A DNA stretch of 64,000 nucleotides from Cladorrhinum sp. PSN259 (taxonomy: Eukaryota; Ascomycota; Sordariomycetes; Sordariales; Podosporaceae), in NCBI GenBank assembly GCA_033725935.1, contig MU867083.1, positions 310,001-374,000 on the forward strand. Direction: 5' to 3'. Position 1 is the stretch's first letter; each line of letters opens with the position of its first letter. Positions 50,201 to 60,037 of the stretch are shown in pieces. The position numbers and the translations under genes were made by a program. The notes beneath the pieces are model-generated. The model had not been told where the DNA came from, made no database searches, and worked only from the letters and a program-made list of their open reading frames with translations.

Positions 50201-50877
50201 TTGAGGGAAACATCACACAGACAAATGTTGAAGAGACTGCAGATGCTCTGACAAACGCAGAGAGCGTCATCATTGTGGTCGGCTACGGCATGGCGGTGGC
50301 CAAGGCGCAGTATGCTATATCTGACATCACACAAATGCTGCGCTCCAAGGGAATCAATGTCCGATTTGCCATCCATCCCGTCGCGGGCCGCATGCCGGGT
50401 CAGTGCAACGTGCTCCTTGCGGAAGCAAGTGTGCCCTACGATATCGTGCTGGAGATGGATGAGATCAATGAGGATTTTGGAGAGACGGACGTGACTCTCG
50501 TGATTGGCGCCAACGACACGGTGAACCCTATTGCTCTGGAGCCTGGTAGCCCGATTGCGGGTATGCCAGTTTTGCATGCTTGGAAGAGTAAGCATGTTGT
50601 GGTAATGAAGCGTGGCCTCGCAAGCGGTTATGGTAAGATCCCCCTCTCCTTGTCAATCTTCAGCCTGGTGGCTAATGATTATACCTGTGTAGCCGACGTC
50701 CCGAATCCGATGTTCTACATGCCTGGAACCAGGATGTTATTTGGTGATGCTCGTGTTACGACTGAAGGTGAGCTCCATTTATCCCTTCTCTGCCTTGTGC
50801 CCCTTATTTTCCGTATCTCAACTAACAAACTGCTTATAGCCATCAAATCTGCCATTGAAGCTCGTCTCAAGAATTAG
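47276..50877 (+). CDS. Mitochondrial NAD(P) transhydrogenase (proton-translocating)
   Basis: Nicotinamide nucleotide transhydrogenase of the inner membrane, which uses the proton gradient to make NADPH from NADH. From 47659 the frame gives 1,028 residues in three exons (to 50632, 50693-50767, 50840-50877); the last junctions rebuild SGYADVPNPMFYMPGT and TTEAIKSAIEARLKN. Domain I (PntA) has VGAPRETYPNERRVALTP, RAQVFDALSSMANIAGYKAV and VIGAGVAGLSAIATARRLG; the linker is PPAPRPAPPPAP; domain II has about 13 helices; domain III has IIVVGYGMAVAKAQ, FAIHPVAGRMPGQCNVLLAE and VIGANDTVNP. The 5' end is unresolved: the frame is open back to 47461 without an ATG. A presequence-like ATG exon at 47276 (MSRALLQPALAYNAP) may join across an intron ending at about 47467-47497. 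Order (alpha then beta) is that of fungal and protist fusions. Confidence 0.93.
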
Positions 50878-51816
50878 ACATGGATTTGTGAAAAGAAAAA
50901 TCAGGACCACTGCCGTATATACACACTCTATCTTTCTCTCATGAGTTTTTGTTTGATATTGCGGTAGAGCAAGACTGTGCGCCTGTATAGCATGCATTGC
51001 ATTACACAAGAATGTTGTTTTACTTTCTAGAAGGTGGCTGTTGGTGAAGATGTTTTGACGGGTTGCCTACATTGTTTTGGAATTTTTTCCTGCTCTATTT
51101 TGCTGTTAGTTTTATTTTTATTTATTTCTGGCTCGCTTAGTGTTCCTTTGCACCTTAGCCAGTTATACCTATAGGGGTCGTGAAAATTATCTTAGGGGAA
51201 GCGGGAAGTTGAAGAACAATTATACTTGCATTTTTTTGTCGAACTATTTTTTGCCGGCCTTTTTGCCCAGTGTAGAATAAAACTCCTCCTAAAATGAACG
51301 GAACGATGAACGTTTCTCTAACGGTGCCCGAAAGCCATGCAAAGCGATCCCGGAGCCGGTTCACTCCGAGATTATTGTATATGTGGGAGGTGCGGCATAT
51401 CTGGTGTGGTGTGGTGTGGTGTGCTGTGTGTGCCATTTACTTGTTTCTTGGAGAAGAATGACTTATCAGCGCAATATGGTTTGCTGGTTCGCACACCACA
51501 CCCATCTATCCATCCATCCATCCATCACGTTATATATCCCACGTATGTTTGGCGTCATGGGATCAACGGAGTTTTGTCACACTTTGCTCTTCTAATTGTG
51601 AGCATGCTGATTTCTTATCGGTGTTAATTAGTAGCTGGTTGGAATTTGGGTTGTTACTGAGCCGAAACTTCCGGCACGAACAGAGTAGCAAATAAAGAGG
51701 GCTTTTTTCATGCAGAAAACAGCTCATTTTATTCTCATTTCTCTCCCCCCCCCACACACACACACAAGCCAGATATGTACATCATGTTACCCCTCTTTTT
51801 GTCTGCCTGTAATGGC
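50878..51816. other. Convergent 3' intergenic region with microsatellites
   Basis: No gene seen. Simple repeats are a GTGTG-type run at about 51402-51422, (CATC)n at about 51503-51526 and C(9)(CA)n at about 51744-51766. Confidence 0.55.
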
Positions 51817-52561
51817 TCATCTAGGGGCAGCAAATGGCTTCCAGGCCTCGATCTTGGGCTTGGTTCTTTTTTTTTGTTCAGGTTTGTCAGTATATCTTTC
51901 CTTACGCAAGCCAAAAGGATTAAAACCCACGTGTTATAAGTCTTAAAAGCGGCCCTGGAAAAGGTGCGGTTGGGAACGTGATCCTTGGCGGCCCAGGGAC
52001 GGTTTCCGGTCTCCTGGGTGATGGGGTCCTTGTTGGGAGGGGTGTCGATTGCGTACGAGATCCAGTAGTGCCAGAGTGGCTCGATGTGGGCGGCGTCAAA
52101 GTCGTGCTTGGCGTAGTCGACCCATCTTGTGCGGACTGTTTTGACATTGTCAATATGGGCATGGCCTTATCCCCCCCGGAAAGAATGGTATAGCGTACGG
52201 GGCAGCTCGTCGACGTTGTTCTCGTAGAACTTGTTTCCAAACTTGTCTACGCCGACTAGGGTGCCGGCCTTGGTGTCACCTGTTTTATCGTCGTTAGTCT
52301 GGGAAGGGCGCTGGTTCGGGTTGTTGCGAGAGCATACCGATGTACTGTTTGTCGAATGGCGGAGAGGTTAGTTATGGAGCGCGATGGGCGGGAGAGAGCC
52401 GGGAGGGGTGAACGCACGTTGAGTTGATGCCAGTAATCCTATCGTCGCCACTCGGGCGCATTGGTTAGCTTTTGGGTACTTGGGTATAGTGAGATTTGCG
52501 GCGTGCAAACCTTCAGGCCAATCTTGCGGATATTGCGCAGTGTCCTCGAAAGGGTCGACAT
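51817..52561 (-). CDS. Complex I subunit NDUFA12 (B17.2-type)
   Basis: Six exons, 52561-52511, 52438-52418, 52344-52338, 52279-52199, 52135-51931 and 51865-51817, join to 137 residues; each border is GT-AG and the sum keeps frame. The product starts MSTLSRTLRNIRKIGLKDYW, then HQLNYIGDTKAGTLVGVDKF, GNKFYENNVDELPLRTRWVD, IEPLWHYWISYAIDTPP, and ends TKPKIEAWKPFAAPR. The motifs GTLVGVDKFGNKFYE, RWVDY and PKIEAW identify the accessory complex I subunit homologous to human NDUFA12. It sits at the matrix arm near the Q module. Exon 3 is only 7 bases and exon 2 only 21. It is transcribed divergently from PGS1, with 305 bases between starts. Confidence 0.92.
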
Positions 52562-52866
52562 GGTGGCTGGCGGTGGTTGGTCAATTGACCTTGATTATGG
52601 ATGGTTTCTCGATTCCGACGAGGATTCCCAAGAGCTTCAATTGCGGGAGTTGGAGCTGCCAGAGCGAACTGACGCAGCTGACGGAGTTATCCGGACCAAT
52701 GGGACGCCTTTTGCCAAGAATTGGGTTCACTGAACAAGGATCTTTTGGCGGGATGATGACGGGCGCAAGGACCGAGCTTCTTCCAGAATTCCAGATTCAG
52801 ATTGAAGCTTCTTGATTTTCTCACGGCACTACTTTCCCCTAAATCTTTCTAATTTCGGTTGTGGCT
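52562..52866. promoter_or_regulatory. Bidirectional promoter, NDUFA12 / PGS1
   Basis: 305 bases separate two divergent ATGs, both for mitochondrial proteins. No TATA box seen. A CT-rich patch (ACTTTCCCCTAAATCTTTCT) lies just before the PGS1 start. Confidence 0.5.
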
Positions 52867-54465
52867 ATGCTGGCCAGAGGCTCCCTTCGATCCTTTCAGT
52901 CCAGGGTCGCAGTCTCCCGGCCCTGTGCACGATTTGCGAAACCCCAATGCCGACGGTTCTCAATGCCCGCGAATGGAGCCAACGCCGGTGCTGGAGCTCC
53001 CAGCGCATCCAGCACCTCAATGCTTGTTCCCTTCGTCTCTGAGCTTGACAGGATAGCGCCCTCCTTCAAGATCAATGGATCACAAATAAAAGTGCTCCAA
53101 TCGCCTACCGAATTTTACGAAACCCTCAAAGAAAAGATTCGCAAGGCCGAACGGCGCATCTTCCTCTCGACACTCTACATCGGCAAGTCTGAAAAAGAGC
53201 TGATTGCCACTCTCCAAGAAGCCCTTCGAGCAAAACCAAACCTCAAAGTCAGCATCTTGACCGACGCACTCCGAGGAACCCGCGAAGCCCCCGATCCATC
53301 ATGCGCATCACTACTCGTCCCGTTGGTCACCGAGTTTGGCCCTGATCGTGTCGAGATCCGCATGTACCATACACCCAACTTGACAGGGTTGCGGAAGAAG
53401 CATATCCCAAAAAGGATCAACGAAGGATGGGGATTGCAACACATGAAGCTCTACGGAGCAGACGACGAGATCCTCATGACGGGCGCCAACTTGTCCAATG
53501 ACTATTTTACCGATAGACAAGACCGATACCACCTATTTTCCTCCAAGGATGTGACAGAGTACTTTTCCAACATTCACGATTCCGTCTCGTCCCTGAGCTT
53601 CCTGATTCAGCCATCCAAGTCTCTATCCGGATTCGACATGACCTGGCCTGAGACCAATGCCGCACCCTCGCCTCTCGAGAACCCAAAACAGTTTGTTAGG
53701 GAGTCGACGGGGCTGTTATCAGGGTTAATATCACCCAGGACTGCACCTCTCACGGCGCTTGACGAAACGCCCGCTGAAAAGCGGGACACTTCCGTCTACA
53801 TGTTGGCACAGTTCTCCCAACTGCTGGCTCCTGACACCTCTACCGAACTTCCAGCCATTATACATATCCTCAAGACGCTCGCGGCGCCGGAATACGCAAA
53901 ATCGTCATGGACTTTTACCGCGGGCTACTTCAACCCTGCGCCGTCACTAACCAAGCTTTTGCTGGGTACTGCGTCGCACGGTAACACTGTTATTACCGCT
54001 TCACCGTATGCGAACGGCTTCTACAAATCGCGCGGTGTCTCGGGACTTTTGCCAGATGCTTACACACTTCTTGCACGACGCTTCATGCGCGCTGTTCAAC
54101 AACATAAACTAGATCAGTCCATAACACTCAGGGAGTGGAGGAAAGGAACAGTTGGAGAGCCTGGGGCCTGGACATACCACGCCAAGGGCTTGTGGGTCAC
54201 CTTACCAGACAGCAAGGATCCTTCTATCAGTCTTATCGGCAGCTCCAACTACACGAAGCGGAGTTATTCTCTCGACTTGGAAGCAAATGCTCTCATAGTA
54301 ACAGAGAATGAGGGTCTCAAGAAGAGGCTTGGAGAGGAGCAGCGTTGGTTGCAAGAACATACTAAAGTCACTACCATGGAAGACTTTGCCAAGCCTGAGC
54401 GTCGCGTGGGTATCAAGGTGCGGCTTGCCATGATGATTGTTAAGCTTGTTGGAGGGGCATTGTAA
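52867..54465 (+). CDS. PGS1: Phosphatidylglycerophosphate synthase
   Basis: Single exon, 532 residues from MLARGSLRSFQSRVAVSR; the preceding GTG is not used. The N-terminus, rich in Arg/Ser with no acidic residues, is a mitochondrial presequence. The enzyme belongs to the phospholipase-D fold: two HKD-type motifs are visible, QHMKLYGADDEILMTGANLS near residue 195 and YHAKGLWVTLPDSKDPSISL with IGSSNYTKRSYSLDLE near residue 440. It makes phosphatidylglycerophosphate from CDP-diacylglycerol and glycerol-3-phosphate, the committed step to cardiolipin. Middle blocks RRIFLSTLYIGKSEKEL and SILTDALRGTRE are family-specific. Inner mitochondrial membrane, matrix side. Length fits the eukaryotic family. 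Confidence 0.93.
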   Translation: MLARGSLRSFQSRVAVSRPCARFAKPQCRRFSMPANGANAGAGAPSASSTSMLVPFVSELDRIAPSFKINGSQIKVLQSPTEFYETLKEKIRKAERRIFLSTLYIGKSEKELIATLQEALRAKPNLKVSILTDALRGTREAPDPSCASLLVPLVTEFGPDRVEIRMYHTPNLTGLRKKHIPKRINEGWGLQHMKLYGADDEILMTGANLSNDYFTDRQDRYHLFSSKDVTEYFSNIHDSVSSLSFLIQPSKSLSGFDMTWPETNAAPSPLENPKQFVRESTGLLSGLISPRTAPLTALDETPAEKRDTSVYMLAQFSQLLAPDTSTELPAIIHILKTLAAPEYAKSSWTFTAGYFNPAPSLTKLLLGTASHGNTVITASPYANGFYKSRGVSGLLPDAYTLLARRFMRAVQQHKLDQSITLREWRKGTVGEPGAWTYHAKGLWVTLPDSKDPSISLIGSSNYTKRSYSLDLEANALIVTENEGLKKRLGEEQRWLQEHTKVTTMEDFAKPERRVGIKVRLAMMIVKLVGGAL

Positions 54466-55318
54466 AAGGGAGTCGTACAAAGTAGTCCGCAGATTACTCT
54501 TTGCTATCGTGGTGGAAGCCTTTGGCAGCGCTGATGGCATAGCAAGTGACGACCGATATTGTATGAAAGGTGTAAGAGTTGTGTAAGAGTATATAGACCT
54601 TATACCCAAAGTCTTGGAGTCTGATCGACAGGCAAGTGTTATCATCAAGAAGAATATCTCATCTTATCCATCTAATTGCAATTATCCTGCCGTGGTCGAT
54701 AGTATCAAGTTCTCGTCCGGGGTTGCAATCAGCATGCCGGATCGAGTCATTCTGCCAGGAATCTCCTGAGCTCTCCTCTTGTATATGAATCTTTTACCAT
54801 TGACGTATTCATGCAGTTCTGGCATAGAACCTCTGGATGATATCGCATCATGTTGATCTCATCGAGGGATGCTTTCTCTCCCTCCCCTGTTTTTGGGTGT
54901 TTCTTCTTCTTCAAGTCTTTAGACTTTATTCGAGATTATTATGGATGGAAAGCTGCTGAAGGATACTCAAATTTAGTCCCATATACCAACCAGTGTTTAA
55001 AAAAATCGGCCCATTCTTCAAAAGGGTTTTCAGTCTTCATCGGCAGCGTAGTAGTACTTCTACCTCCTAGTACTACTACATACCGGACGATTGGACTGCT
55101 CAGAATTCTGCTATGTCCTTCTTCACTTCTGCGGGTCCTTCAAAGATTAGGTAGACATGTGTCTACGGAGTAGGAACGTCGTCGTTACAGTCTGGTTTAT
55201 TAAGTCGATTAAAAAGATAGCTCCTCCATTTGAAATAGTAAACAATTCAGAGCAAATTACTAACCCCTAAACACGTGGCCTCATCTAACGGGAGCCTTGC
55301 CTCTTTCCTCTTGCTCCT
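54466..55318. other. Convergent 3' intergenic region
   Basis: No gene seen between the stops of PGS1 and the P450. Confidence 0.5.
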
Positions 55319-57292
55319 TCACGGTTCCCTCGCCTTGATCTTGACATTGACATCACTAGCCTTATTGAACCCGGAATTTGTCACGGTCCACTCCTTGTTG
55401 GGATCCGCAAGCTCAAAATCAAAGGAGCGGATCAACTCAGGGACGAGTTTGTAAATCTCGGAGAGCGCAATCTGTTTAATTATACCAATTAGAATTACCC
55501 TTCCAAAATTTAAAATGAATTTGACGAAAAAAGGAAAAGAACTCACATTCTTTCCCATACAGATACGAGGACCGTCACCAAACTGTAGTAAAAACATCAA
55601 CAATATTATTAGCAGATTTTCCATCGCTGACAAAATCTCTTGAGTGGAGGAGGAGGACGGGAGGCTCGACTTACACCAATAATATGTTTCTCCTTATTCG
55701 CCGCGTCGCTCTCCAACCACCTCTCAGGCCGGAACTGATCCGCGTCCTCTCCAAAGACCCCCTTGTCGTGCTGAACAAGGAAGGGGCTGATGGCGACCCT
55801 GTAACCACCAGGAAACCACTGACCTGCTATCGTCGCGCCTCCGGGTGGGACGTGGCGAGGTAAAGCCAGCCCGACGCTGGTATGGATCCTCATGCCTTCC
55901 TTGCAGACAGCATCAAGGTACCGAAGTTTCGCGGCCTCCTGGTACCTGATGAATGGTCTGCTGAGCTCCCCGGCCTCGGTGGCGCTGTCTATCTCTTCCC
56001 TTAGTTTGCGGTAAGCCTCTGGTGTCTTCATTAGATGATAAAAGATGGAAGTGAGCGCGATGGCTGTTGTGTCGGATCCGGCGCCACTAAAAAAAAAAAA
56101 AAATGATCATCAGTAACACCACTTCCCAAGTAACAAGTTGTGTGTGTGTGTGTGTGTGTGTAAAAAGTTGGTAACAAACATGGCAGCATAAATCTCTCCC
56201 TTGATCTCTAACCTCCCAAAGTAATCCTCGTCCCCGTGGTTCTCCATCACCCAAAAGAACATATTCAGTAGATCGTCCTTCTGTAGCACCCCGCCGTCGT
56301 CGTCAATCTCCTTTTGCCGGCCGGCGACGCACTCCTCGCAGACCTTCTCAATCATCCCGATGGCTTTGGCCCCCTGCAAGATCGAGGGGTTCAAAATCCC
56401 CACAAACATCAGGAGCGGTCTCACCCAGGGTTCAATAACGGCCGAAATGGTGAGGAAAGGGATGAGCAGATCGATGGCTTCTATCCAGCCCCTGTAGTCT
56501 TCTTTCTTGTCTAAGAAACCAAAGGGCCGGCTCAAGAAGAGCTCCCCGATTACGTCAAAGGTGTACCATCTGAACCAGACTGACAGGTCGATTGCTTTGT
56601 CCGTGGCGGCCTGTTCGCGGAGCCGCTCGAGGATGATGGACGTGCAGGTGTCGATGCCTTGTTCGAAGCGGGCGATGCTGGTCATTGAGTAGATGTTGTT
56701 GACTAGTTTGCGGCGCTGGGCGTGTTCGACAGGGTCTGTTGCTACGAAGTGCTCTGGATGTCTTGCTGCAAAAAAAAAAAAAAAAAAGTTAAGTTTGGTG
56801 TTTTGAAAGGTTTGAATTACCTTCTTTGGTAAGAAACCTACCCCATGGTGCGTGAGTGGCAGTGTAGAAGTTTGTCTGTTTATTTTTATGAGCGACCATT
56901 GCTCTGCAGTTCGGAATGCTTCATATTCGGAAGAGAATGGAAGCTTTTACCTTTGTGAAAGAAGTGCCTGCCCCGTAAATCTGCTTGATGGCAGCGGGAT
57001 CCAAGATTTCTACCTCATCAGGAGCAATCCGGACAATTGGTCCTGTTTTCAGGTGTATCAGCACTGCCCCATCTCCCGCTCTTCCGGTTACTCTCTTACC
57101 ATATTTATCGTGCCATTTCTTGATTGAAATATAGCTTGTTCCCTTAGCCACCTCTTTTGCTATCCAGAGTCTAGATATGGAGGCCAAAAAGGGACCCGGG
57201 TACTTGGAGTAAGGATGGAACCATCTGGCGTAGATGATCCATGAGACATAGTACAGGGCGAAGCCTGCAAACAGCAAACCTAGGATTGCCAT
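55319..57292 (-). CDS. Cytochrome P450, pisatin-demethylase/benzoate-hydroxylase-like class
   Basis: Six exons, 57292-56951, 56875-56842, 56765-56180, 56086-55675, 55582-55547 and 55471-55319, join to 520 residues. An N-terminal anchor (AILGLLFAGFALYYVSWII) is followed by RWFHPYSKYPGPFLASISRLW, typical of the large class that includes pisatin demethylase. Helix I reads GAGSDTTAIAL, helix K KEGMRIHTSVG (ExxR), then FRPERWL, and the haem loop FGDGPRICMGKN lies alone in the 36-base fifth exon. Several introns carry long simple repeats next to their splice sites: poly(T) before exon 3 and exon 4 and (CA)n in the third intron. ER-bound monooxygenase; substrate unknown. No backbone biosynthetic enzyme is nearby, so a metabolite cluster is not supported. 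Confidence 0.88.
56089..56160. repeat. Poly(A) and (TG)n tracts within a P450 intron
   Basis: About 15 A at 56089-56103 and about 11 TG units at 56138-56160. On the gene strand the A run is the polypyrimidine tract before the fourth exon. Confidence 0.9.
56770..56787. repeat. Poly(A) tract in a P450 intron
   Basis: About 18 A; on the gene strand it is a poly(T) run ending at the GCAG acceptor of the third exon. Confidence 0.9.
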
Positions 57293-58060
57293 GATTGATT
57301 CCCTGGAGACATCAAGGTACGAGACAAGTCGTCACGAGGGGTTATAAGCATCTGTTGCTACCGTTGGTTCACAGATATATATGTACACACCCAATATTTT
57401 TCATCCAGGCTGCCCTCTTGGATGCAACCCACACTTACACACTGTGTCTAGCGTAGCATATCTTCAGTGTCGAGTGTCATAACGAGGAAGGGAAAGAGGA
57501 GTGGGGTTACCGATCTTGAATGTCTTGTGTAACCTGTTGGTCGATAGCTCGATGCAGATTCGGAAGGTTGGCCCGGCATTTTCCATCAGCAGAGCAACCA
57601 TAAAGATTTTGGCAAAAATTCTTGGCTTCACTCTCGTCCCAGCAGGCTGGATAAAAGTCCGAACTGCGGCAGACGACGCTATGCTTGATAGAGGCTCGGC
57701 TGTCCGAAGGATCATCAAGTCCAGTCCCATCTGACAGATCTTCAGCAAAACGTGTGGAACACCAATGGGTGCTGAACACAAGGGACTCGCTTAACCCGAA
57801 GCTGGCTGTGCGACCTTGCAGGAGCACCATGCACTCGGCTTGTGATTCCCCGAAGGTGGGTGACACCCGAGTACATAAACCCCGCAGGATCTAATCGACG
57901 TGCCGTGCTGTACGACATGCCATCGCTGCCTAGAAGTGAACATGAGGAGGCCCATAGTTGCCTATGTAGGAGCAGACGGTTGTTAAATAGATCAAGATAT
58001 GAAAAGAAACCCAGATCAGACAAAATCTTCAACAAAAAAAAGTAGACAGGAATTTTTACA
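57293..58060. other. Divergent intergenic region; one doubtful Cys-containing ORF
   Basis: Promoter region of the P450 (minus) and the GFA gene (plus). A minus-strand frame of about 107 codons at 57507-57830 contains six Cys (THWCSTRF, VVCRSSDFYPACWDE, NFCQNLYGCSADGKC) but no signal peptide and no family I know. I do not call it a gene. Confidence 0.4.
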
Positions 58061-58708
58061 ATGGCGTTCCTCAATCCCGAGCCCCAAACCTTCACAGGAG
58101 GCTGCATGTGCTCTTCAATCCGCTACACCATTTCGGTCCCCGCTCTCCCATCCCGCTCTCTCATCCCCAGGGCGCTCCCAACCCCATTGGATAGTCAAGG
58201 AACCAACAAAGTTGACACTCGCTTCCCTCTCGTCTTCATCGACCATTGCCAAGATTGTAGGCGGGCGTGTGGCGCACTACTGCAATGCTGGTTTATCTGC
58301 CCCCTGTCCTGGGTAAAGTTCGAACTCCGGCCCCAAGACGGCACACAAGAACCGCAGTCCTATCCAGCCAGCGAGATCGTAGCCAAGCCCATCAAAAGCA
58401 TCACAGACACGACGCACCTCGGATACTACAACTCGTCGCCAAAAGGCCATCGCTGTTTCTGTAAACGTTGCGGGACTCCCTTTTCATGGTTTTCTACCCA
58501 GGAAAAACCGCCAGGTTGGGAGCGGGAGGATACAGTCGACATTGCGGTTGGTAGCTTTGATCAAGAGAGTCTCAACAGAGTGAGGCCCGACAGGCAGGGT
58601 TGGTGGGAACACGGGACGGAATGGATCAAGAATCTCGTTTCGAAAGGTGATGATGTCCTGATTCGACATCCAGATGGGCGGCTTTCTCAAGAAGTCGGGC
58701 GCCGCTAG
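58061..58708 (+). CDS. GFA-domain protein (Mss4-like), longer form
   Basis: Single exon, 215 residues. Zinc-ligand motifs of the GFA family are GGCMCSSIRYTI, IDHCQDCRRACGA and HRCFCKRCGTPFSW. Relative to the 142-residue member at 35315-35743 it has an insert between the first two motifs (LIPRALPTPLDSQGTNKVDT) and another after the second. The end VDIAVGSFDQESLNRVRP, then EHGTEWIKNL, matches the family's closing strand and HIW-type motif. Likely cytosolic; activity unknown. Start supported by the ATG directly before the conserved N-terminal region and an A-rich leader. Confidence 0.8.
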   Translation: MAFLNPEPQTFTGGCMCSSIRYTISVPALPSRSLIPRALPTPLDSQGTNKVDTRFPLVFIDHCQDCRRACGALLQCWFICPLSWVKFELRPQDGTQEPQSYPASEIVAKPIKSITDTTHLGYYNSSPKGHRCFCKRCGTPFSWFSTQEKPPGWEREDTVDIAVGSFDQESLNRVRPDRQGWWEHGTEWIKNLVSKGDDVLIRHPDGRLSQEVGRR

Positions 58709-59197
58709 TGAGATGTGGGATTCTTAAAGGCCATTGGTGGGTTTTTACCCGGACTGAGACAGTGGCTTGAGGGTCGATCTTAGCTCTCGAGTCTCGAGGG
58801 CGGGGAAGGATGGCGTCGAGGAAGGTGACTTGGTATCTGTTGTTAGTGTGTCATACCGCTTTCACAACAGGATGTTGAGGCATTGACGGCTAGAAAACGC
58901 CAAGTAGAAATTGTTGTGAGTCTAGATAGGAAAACAAGTAACGGCGTGTCTTTTGTGTAAGTCCGACAAAACAAAATACAAACAGGAAACAAAATGATCT
59001 TTCTGCCGCCCATTGCTGTGATGAAACCGGAAACCGCAGATCCCAATAGGTAAATACAAAAATAATATACATGGAAGAAAGAAGAGAGCCGTTGCCACAA
59101 TTTTTTTTGGTAATGGTTCCCGGGTTGCAGTCTTTTGGACCAACCGAATAATATATAAGCTCCGACAAAAAAAAAATAAAGTTAATACATCAGCGCT
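58709..59197. other. Convergent 3' intergenic region
   Basis: No gene seen. Confidence 0.5.
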
Positions 59198-60037
59198 TTA
59201 ATGCGATCCCATAACCTCAAAGATACTGCTCATGCTAGGCTTCGGCTTGAGCCCGCCGGATGCGCCGAAAGAAACATTACGTGTCCGTGTTGGTGACGGT
59301 TCGAGAAAGTCGAGACCTGGGCAGTCGGGCTCCAGGTCGTCGAATGAGAAGAGAGAATGAGAGAATCCTGTACCGGTTGGCGGTGTGATGGGGGAGGAAT
59401 CGGCAGTGGTGACATTCGAGGATGACGTGCCATTGAAGAATGCCATCAGCAACCCCCGCAGTTCCTCCGTGGCCGTGGGTGAGAGCAGCATCGGACGGCT
59501 GATTCTCCTGTAGGAGCGGGCCCGGCTTTCGGCAGTGGACCCGGAAGCCGACTTGGGGCGGTCGGTGGAATCAGGAAGTGAGAGTGTAAGCGAAATGGGC
59601 TCGGCAAAAGAGAGACTCAGCGAGGGAGGCTCCGGCTGAGACGGAGGTGTGCTCGGTGCATCAAAGTTTGGAGAGAAGGAAGGAGAACTGGAAGGGAAGA
59701 GGTCGGGAAGAGAGTCAAGGCTCGCCGATTGCGATGGTTTCATCAAGGAGGGTCGTCGCAACGGTGCGGGTGCAGCCGAGAGTCTCTTGCTGTGTCGTCG
59801 CTCCAATTCGGCCTGCAAGGTCCTTACTGGCGACGAGGATCGCTCGCTGCTCTTTTTCTTTGGCTTGGAAGGGCCGGTTTCGAACAATGCAATTGCCTGC
59901 GACACGGGCACATTGCTCGTGGTTGTGTGGTTTAGATCGTCAAGAAGGAGCGATATTTGGGTGTCTTCAAGGTCCGCCAGCAGTTCGAAGACGCGGTCGA
60001 TCGAGGAGCGCTTTCGTTGGTGCGTTTTCGCCGACAT
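59198..60037 (-). CDS. Hypothetical Ser/Pro-rich disordered protein
   Basis: Single exon, 279 residues from MSAKTHQRKRSSIDRVFELL. I do not recognise the family. Residues 12-55 form a likely helix pair (IDRVFELLADLEDTQISLLL, VSQAIALFETG). A basic segment follows (GPSKPKKKSSERSSSPV, TLQAELERRHSKRL), then Ser/Pro-rich disorder. A second ordered-looking patch is LSPTATEELRGLLMAFFNGTS. The end LKPKPSMSSIFEVMGSH could be a short binding motif. An upstream in-frame Met would add 28 residues, but the Met used here follows the more typical context. Possibly nuclear; function unknown. Confidence 0.55.
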   Translation of the reverse strand: MSAKTHQRKRSSIDRVFELLADLEDTQISLLLDDLNHTTTSNVPVSQAIALFETGPSKPKKKSSERSSSPVRTLQAELERRHSKRLSAAPAPLRRPSLMKPSQSASLDSLPDLFPSSSPSFSPNFDAPSTPPSQPEPPSLSLSFAEPISLTLSLPDSTDRPKSASGSTAESRARSYRRISRPMLLSPTATEELRGLLMAFFNGTSSSNVTTADSSPITPPTGTGFSHSLFSFDDLEPDCPGLDFLEPSPTRTRNVSFGASGGLKPKPSMSSIFEVMGSH

